64,000 nt of DNA from Prostheceraeus crozeri (Eukaryota > Platyhelminthes > Polycladida > Euryleptidae): NCBI GenBank assembly GCA_907163375.1, contig CAJQUW010002095.1:744001-808000 (forward strand), read 5' to 3'. Made by a program: the position numbers and the translations under genes. Shown here piece by piece: positions 56,655 through 64,000 of the stretch. Positions within the stretch are counted from its first letter, which is position 1, and each line of letters starts with the position of its first letter. Below the pieces are notes generated by a model, which was given only the letters and a program-made list of their open reading frames with translations, searched no databases and was not told the DNA's origin.

Positions 56655-56815
56655 AGTGGTAGATAATACTTCAACGTCACTACTGTGCTGACATAAACTT
56701 TATCCAGAGCGTTATGATCTTTTATCCTGGATTCCCTTCCAGTTAGCACCATCAGGGCTCGATCTCTGTACCAAGGGATCGCTAGGCCGAGCACGCAGCC
56801 ACTGTGCCATAGAGA
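56655..56815 (-). mobile_element. tRNA-like SINE, family 2, copy 2
   Basis: On the minus strand: CTCTATGGCACAGTGGCTGC, G-T-G-C-T-C-G-G-C-C-T-A-G-C-G-A, then ACAGAGATCGAGCCCTGATG as the B-box region. The tail is TGTCAGCACAGTAGTGACGT, T-G-A-A-G. It matches the copy near 34573 in both head and tail, with a shorter middle. Confidence 0.65.
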
Positions 56816-58629
56816 CTATCATCGGAAGAATGCGCATATTGATATATTGATACATGTGTAAATGGAAACTTAACTTACCGATTATATGGAATTATCGGTT
56901 CACAGATTAATTTTGTAAATTTATTAAAACATCATGCTTTGTAGTGAAGACATAAATAATACAGGACAAATTTGCACGAACAAGCATTTCTCACGATGCA
57001 AGTCATCTCCGCAGCAACTCATCGTGTCATTTGATTTCACTTTGATGATCATGCACTATGATAATAAAAATTGTAAGGCATGCTGTCTTTTAATTTATAA
57101 TGGCACACGAAAGGTTTCTCATTTTTGTTAAATCAAAATCAAAAAAATTCAGTCACTTCCAATTGTATTCGCCGATCAAAATAATGATAATTAATTTGAG
57201 ATAAAACTGGTGATGCACCTCCTGACATTTGCAGAACGGCTATAATATCAGTAATTGTAAGATTCGCTTCGTAGTCTACGAATTTGTCTACAGGATTTGC
57301 AAAATGACCTGCATTGATTCGACCAATCGTCCTTTTAAGATTCGGTTCAAGGAATATCTAAGCAGTATTGAGAATAATGACAATAAGAGTGCGCTTTCTG
57401 AACACATTTACAAGTCGTATGCCGATATCAATCAATCAATCTGACATTTATATTTTCGATGCTAGCATTATTGATAGTTAGCATGATACTTTGAAGACCA
57501 TGATCTCTGAATCAGAAGGTAAAATCCGAGTATTAATCGTAAACACGAGCTTTGTGGTAGTACATGCATTGCTTGTGCCCGACCATTCCAAGAAAAGGAG
57601 TTTTAGAACCTGAAACGTCGGGAGTTGGATTACCAATTTCTCAAATTTATTATTACTTTTTTTGAATGGCGAATAAAATTGGGACACAGTGAATCTTTTA
57701 AAATCTGATTTAACAAAATACTGCCTTTTGGCGATATTTTGTTGAAAGTTAACAACGACGAAAACTTGAAACATATAACTTTGATGTGTTTCCTATAACA
57801 GCATTCCCAAACTTTGACGTAGAAATGTTTCAGCTATCACGTGGAGAGTTTCATGTTTCCTTAAATAGATCATCGGAGATTAGATAATTAAGATTTTTTC
57901 TTAGACAGCGTCTTAGGCAGCCATACATGGAATCATAATTCGACTAAATGCGCGCAAACAGGACACGTCATTTTCAATCAACGTGACTTTTGTGTGACAG
58001 TGTGGAAGATATCATGGAAAAATAAACTTTGTGGAAATATGCTTTCAAATTGTGAAGAAACAAGTAAGATTTAATTACAAGGTGTCCATAATCTCGCCAC
58101 GTTGACAATTCATCCAAATTTAGTAAAAACTATGAGTCACATGACCTCTTTTTACTTTATGTGCGAGTAGAAGTTACTGACAAAATATTCACTTATTATT
58201 TATTATACCTGCTGGAATTTGATGAGAATCCAACTATCCGAAGAATGGAATATTTAATCCGAAAATTATTTCATTTCACTAATGTATAAATCTTTACAGA
58301 ATGTAATTGCCTACATGAACATACGTCAGACTAAGAGCCGCGAAAATCCCAGAAAGGAGAAATACAAAAGTTAAACAGATCCCATAATAGAAATTCCTTG
58401 AAGTAATATCTTATTAAAAGTCCGAGATGCAGAAGTAAATCAATGCTTCAAACTTGAGAATCTAGCCATCATTAAGAGTAAGATTAGTAATGCTAATTGT
58501 CAAGTAGACACAATGTGCCAGGAACAGGGAAATACTACATAGTAAAGAGAGTTGGATTACCATGAAATCCTTCATGCAACGCAGACGAATGTGCGCTAAC
58601 TTATATTAAGTAATAGGATTGGTGTAAAT

Positions 58630-58870
58630 AGTTCTACCAGCTCACTTGATTAACGGCAGCACCTCTGTATGTAAGCGTAGGAGGTCCATGGCTCAACTCT
58701 ATCGGAGGATGCAATCAGTCTCACGAGAGGCTACTAACCCTAACTTGGTCACAGTTACAGATGTGTAAAGGCTTCCACATCCCTAGTGACAGACCGATCT
58801 AATCGGATAAACATAAACTGTTAGGAAGGCCTCTCCAAACCTGACGAGTCATTGATAAAGCAAAAAGTAA
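58630..58870 (+). mobile_element. tRNA-derived SINE (another family)
   Basis: CCAGCTCACTTGATTAACGG, C-A-G-C (A box, Arg/Ala-type T-A-G-C-T-C-A variant) is followed by GGTCCATGGCTCAACTCTAT, a worn B box. The body continues with GGCTACTAACCCTAACTTGG and ends near TGACGAGTCATTGATAAAGC. GC content is above background. Promoter-like boxes in order with a non-tRNA tail support a SINE. Confidence 0.6.
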
Positions 58871-61151
58871 ATGCAGGCTAAATGTAGGCTTGTCTCAATA
58901 GCAAGACAATGACGTCGATAATACTTTCCAGTGAAGGGATCTGTCGAGGTGAAAAATGTCAATGCATGTAGACAAGAAGCTACTGATATTTTCGATGCAG
59001 AAATTTATGTATGGATAACTACCCCATAATTTCAAGTAATATCCAGTATGACGATATCTATTCATGCTAGTAGCCTATTTAAGAGCGAGTCGAAGAGAAA
59101 TCGTAAATCCTCAAGATTTTTCTGTAAAACTCTCAGAAATATCTTACTTTTCTGGCCAGTATCTTGCCCGATTGACTGACATTTTTACTAAATGTCTAAT
59201 GTCCTGAAATTGCTAGCTTTTCTAGCAATGTCCTGAATTGCTAGCTAGATTGTCATGTCTCCTACAAAATAGAGAAGATCGACCTTGATGTTTAACTCAA
59301 TTGGTTGAAAATTTGTTGTTGGGAAGCACCTGAAAGTCAGTTAGCTCGGAAACAACACTGTCCATCCAAGCCACGTCAGTCTCATCACTTACTTCTGAGA
59401 AATAGTCCATAATTGGAAATGCACGCTGTGGAAACGAACAGCTTAATGACACTGACAACTATGAGCATCATTTGACACACGTCAGTCAAAGACTATAAAA
59501 GATTGCCATGAAATTGTTTTGCTTTTGTACAGTTATGAAAATAGTTTTTCTTGATCATTTAACTTGAAGCCACAGGAGTGGAAGATCGCAATCTTATGGC
59601 AACTTGCAAGTAGCTATGCCACAAAATCTCTTCTCTACTCAATGTAGTTCACTAAATTCGAGATAAATAATGGTTGAAAGCTAATGAACCGCTGTATCAT
59701 CTTCCTTAGTTTACCGACAATCTATAGATTTTCTAAAGCCACTGTGCATTTGCGAATCAGAAAACAACCATGCCACTCAAGCTTATGTATAAGCACAAAA
59801 CGTAAATCTCCAAATTCCAAACCTCAACCAATAAGGCAAAGGCAGAATGCAAGGTATTCGCTCTGCTCTTAACTCATACGAGTACAGATTATCCATCAAT
59901 TTTGCATCTAAAACTGGCACGTCCCATTTTCATCCTTTCGTTTCCATTGCCTTTTCATCCTATATGAAAAAGTAAAAGGGCTCATTCTAAGCATGAGATA
60001 CATATTGAGATTCATGCTGAGTGAAACCATTTAACGTCCACGTGATGTTTCTACATGATTAACCTTAGGCTTCAGATGATTAGGAAATTTCATTACTAAT
60101 ATTCCAAAAAGGATTCTATATGCAATGGAAATTCTTTGAACTGCGCTTTCGTTAACGGCTGTCTGATTTGATTCGCTTCAATTGGTGTTGGAAATGCATT
60201 CGAATGGTTCGATAATGGGATCTTTGGCCTGTCACTTTGGAATTTTATCCTCGATTTGAAAGAATAGAATTGGAAGGTTTCGGTAGAAGTGGTGCGAATC
60301 GTTTTATGGGATAAAGAATGATCTACAGCGCATCATTGTCACTTTTTATAAGTGGCTCATGCAATTTATCTGTGTGCTCCGTTTATAGACGCACTTCGAT
60401 TGTCGAGAGTACTGAATGACTGATATCTCTATTATCATCTGTATCTGCCAGTCTTTTTCTTTGCGAGACATAGTATGTTTGAAATTATGAAATATAGAAC
60501 GCACCGTTGTGTGACGTACATGTGTGAGTCAAGGGTGACCAATAATATGCTAACAGCTAGTGCCTCTATAAATGATAACTACTGCAATCTTAAGAAGAGT
60601 GATTCGATTTGTTTCAGCTACTCTTGACTAGAAAAGCTATTAGGCCCATATCATTATATTTTCGAATGCATGACGACAGTCATTGGCAGGCCTTGTGGAG
60701 TTACTAACAGTAATACAGTGCAACTGTTGAATCATCTTTCATTTCTTGAAAGATTATTGTTTTATGCGAGAAATAGACGCATCCTCCAAACATTTAATTT
60801 GTTCCAATAACCAAGCTCACACCCATCAACTTGTTCGATTACGTAACCAGTCTTCCTTCTCTCACACTTTTTGCATCATAACAATTCGTTTCTACAAAGA
60901 TTGCTGCTTGAACGATTCTATTCAGATCCAAATTTGTGAGATCGCTTCCGTCAGGAAGGAACGCCTCATTAATTCGCCGAAATATCATTTGTTACCTTTC
61001 ATTGATAAAAAAAGGTCTCAAACGAAGTAGTCTGTGAATTTTGTGATAATGTCATTACCGGTAATTTGTCTTCGTGTTTAGGAAAACTTTTCTTAGAGAT
61101 GAAATTGAATCTGCTGCTTCACTTTCATTGCAAATTGCTTTGGAGAATGTG

Positions 61152-61280
61152 GTCATTGAGAACATTTTCTTCCTTCCTTTTTGATAGTCATGTGAGATAT
61201 TTCGCGGATAATATTGAGGCAATCTTGTTGCGTGTATACCAAGTTCGTACCTTGTAACCTTTGTCTTTTTTAGAACAATC
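61152..61280 (+). repeat. Local duplication, unit 1
   Basis: This matches 62023-62150 in the same orientation by eye: CATTGAGAAC.TTTTCTTCCTTCCTT, ATAGTCATGTGAGA, TTCGCGGA..ATATTGAGGCA, ACCAAGTTCG, TAACCTT.GTCTTTTT. No coding or transposon signature was found. Confidence 0.75.
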
Positions 61281-62022
61281 ACAGAATTTCTCAGAGATCA
61301 TGAAAAATTGATTGTATTTTACAATCAAAAATATGAATTGAAATTCAGAGCAATGATTTGTCTAACTCGTCTCATTTTTCCGGAGCTCCCTCGAAATCTC
61401 TGCACCATGTACATGTAGATTCATTACTTATCAACAAGAAAGGGAAGAGCAAGATATCCAGGTTTTTAGTTAATCAACATAACATAGATTCATTTAAGAA
61501 ATACATTCCGATTGTTATCTACAGCATGAATTAAAAAATCGATAGAAGACGATCAACAAAAGCAACCTGGTCAATAATTAATATTTATTCAACAGCTAAT
61601 CTTGTTACTCGTGTTCGCTGTCACTGTCGCAAACATCATTCTCTTCGATTTCTTCTCTTTCGTATTCCACAGCCTCATCAATGTACATAATGTCTGCATT
61701 TTGCTACTAAAATGTCTAGACAATTAAGTCACCAACTAGAAAATTTATTCATGCAACCCACGCTCGAATAGATGCCGCATTTAAATTTCAAGAATAATTG
61801 CATTATGTTATATTCGAGAAAATATGCTCGAGAATTTTTGTGATCAGTGAACATAAAACCCCATGAGCAACTAATTTATGGTAATCGAATTTATTGCATC
61901 CAATCAATTGTGGGTGGAATTTTAGGCAATTGATAATTAATTTGATCTATTGACAGAAATTCACTGAAAATCAAGTAATCTATGTAAGATAATTCTTGAA
62001 TGTCACAAATTCCTTCAGCGAA

Positions 62023-62150
62023 TAAGGCCATTGAGAACGTTTTCTTCCTTCCTTCTTTTCATAGTCATGTGAGACACTTCGCGGACGATATTGAGGCACT
62101 GTTATACACCAAGTTCGCACTTTATAACCTTCGTCTTTTTATAGAATAAT
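62023..62150 (+). repeat. Local duplication, unit 2
   Basis: Direct partner of 61152-61280, about 870 bp downstream, with scattered substitutions and a few small indels. The intervening DNA is AT-rich and shows nothing else. Confidence 0.75.
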
Positions 62151-64000
62151 CATCAAAGGATATCCGGTTGATGGAAATTCGTTGAGCAGTAAGTGATCCT
62201 TCTATCGGATCAGATTACAAACTTTACTTATGGTGTGATAGAACATCATTCTCTTGGCTAGATTATGAAAATGATAATTATTAGATTTTTGACTCCTAAT
62301 TGATGTGATAGATGTTGTAATGCCTCAACCATGAGAATCTGTGGAATTTTCGATGTTTCCCACGATTTGTCTTCTTCAAATTATGGCGAAAAGGATTAGG
62401 AGTGTTTGATGAAGATAATCAGAGGGTTTCACTTACACGTTTCGCACATGCAAAGCAATTTGTCAGACCTCACATTATTATCTTTCTAAATATGAGCCAA
62501 TTGCAAAGCTATTATGAAACTTTTCTCTGTTTTATATTTACATAAGGAGAAAGAACAGATGCACGCATTACCCAGTCCCTGTTCTAACCTACGTGAACCT
62601 GCACCAACCTAGAACATGCTGTTCATGCGAAGTACACGCCAACTGCAGGAGGTGGACAACTTCACTAAGAAAGTTGTGGAATAAAAGCAGAGATTTCAAA
62701 TGTCTTCCGAATTTCCTAGTATTTATTATTCACATGTTTCGCATTATTCATCTCTACGATCGCAAGCGCAGAGATGCACGCGCAAGTCATGGACCTGTAG
62801 AAAGTTATCCGGATCTTGTATATGACATATTACCTCGATATAGTCGGAACTTCAACTACGGCTTTTTCAGCATAGGGTCCATAATTCGATAGATGTATGC
62901 AAGTCGATTTTACTACTTCCAGTCCTGAAGGAAGCCATTTCATGCCAATTCCAGGATCTGAAATTCTTTCCACCAATCGACAGCTGTGTCTCTATAGTAT
63001 GCTATCACCTCTACTACACTATTGTATTGCAAGATTTTTAAATTTTTTTTAAATCAAGCCAATTGGTCTAGCTTTTTGGCCTAAGGCTACTCAGGGTTAG
63101 GTTACTCGTGAAAAGATTAACTTCAAAACTTCAATATTTACATGAGAATTCTGATTTAAAACTTCTTAATCATCTGCATTTCCATGAAAGTGTTGACAGG
63201 ATTCTACGAATTGCTCAAAAACGCTTTTGTCTATTTCAAGCAATGTCACAAATTAATGAAAGTTTTGATGATTTTTTATGCAAATTCAATGATTCGCTAT
63301 TCTAGTTCTCACTCCGCAGCCAAATCCTGTGAAACGCCAAATGAAACCAACAGTGTTAATTGTTCAATTGTCATTCATATCATTGATCTGTCAATTTGAT
63401 TTCCTGCTTTTAGAAAATTTGGAATGGCCTCTTATCACGTAGACGTATCTTTAGTGACTCATTCATAATTCTAATTTATGGCTTTATCATTATGAGATGG
63501 CTAAGTCATCTAGAGACTTCATCCTAAATCTGTGAAAATGGAATAGGAATAGCGGAAGCTCATTACTGCAAATCAGCGTGAGTCATTCGGCTCATTATTT
63601 TTTTGCTCAAATTACAGCAAACTGCAATCATATTAGACTTACATATATCAGGGGGTCAGCTTTCACCTGCAATTCTTCTGTTTCAAATTTCGCATGCAAT
63701 ACTTTGCATGACTGATTAGGCAACAGAAGCTTTTGTCGCAATCAATGCTAGAGTTAAAGATCAGCTGAACTATCTTGATGTAAGATTTTATCAGTCGGTT
63801 GAGCTTGCGAAGTCGTTTACATTTGCACAGAACGAATGCCGCTACATTTAGATGTTTACCTTTTGTCAAAGCGACTAAGAGTAATTCAAGGTAAAACCAC
63901 TCTTTGTTTCGAAAAAGTTGACGCTTGGCGAGGATACGAGTCATTCTAGATCCCCATGCTTGACTACATGCATCCAGCAACCGAAAGTCAAGATTCCTTT

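Larger units (their letters stand above)
54643..64000 (+). other. Downstream NAV intron (start), no further exon recognised
   Basis: The next exon would have to begin with two bases completing a codon. None with a recognisable NAV linker peptide was seen before the window ends. Contents are a possible retrocopy tail, a LINE tail, two SINEs and the local duplication. 55700-56650, 56820-58625, 58871-61150 and 62151-64000 show nothing I can support; the short ORFs there look random. Confidence 0.6.

Overview
The window is animal nuclear DNA, probably from an invertebrate. It is AT-rich (about two thirds A+T by eye), has very short exons inside very long introns, and carries many families of decayed transposable elements. 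Nothing bacterial is present: no operons, no dense coding and no ribosome binding sites. The exact taxon cannot be read from the sequence.

The main result is a single host gene running along the + strand for most of the window. Four short exons (9029-9081, 32213-32285, 47699-47891, 54512-54642) have good splice sites and agree in reading phase from one to the next. The first three give the C-terminal half of the calponin-homology (CH) domain of a neuron navigator (NAV / UNC-53 / Sickie family). The fourth lies in the serine-rich linker and carries an S-G-I-P motif of the EB1-binding SxIP type. The introns are about 23.1, 15.4 and 6.6 kb. The first half of the CH domain must lie upstream of the window, and the long linker, coiled coils and AAA+ domain downstream.

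Everything else is mainly intron filler. LINE fragments lie at 1416-1985, 16461-17060, 45424-46720 and 55345-55690. A Penelope-like element with a GIY-YIG endonuclease and inverted terminal repeats lies at 11141-12112. A young Ty3/gypsy LTR element with identical LTRs and a 5-bp target duplication lies at 39878-43509. DNA-transposon relics are a piggyBac derivative (18375-19471), hAT-type elements (7824-8524, 6173-7110, perhaps 49700-50870), a pogo/Tigger-like MITE (21884-22059), a 109-bp hairpin (22427-22535) and a foldback-like pair of palindromic minisatellites (20904-24252). Five tRNA-derived SINEs are seen, two from one family. An unnamed repeat of about 0.5 kb occurs twice in opposite orientation.

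The oddest composite is an open stretch of SLC3A/4F2hc-like (glycoside hydrolase 13-type) coding sequence sitting between two halves of one LINE reverse transcriptase. Several unassigned patches with raised GC or coding-like character are listed as leads: a possible minus-strand terminal exon at 37539-37745, a kinase subdomain XI-like snippet at 29926-29995, an AT-hook ORF at 26988-27173 and a 132-codon minus ORF at 260-658. No convincing new multi-gene system was found.
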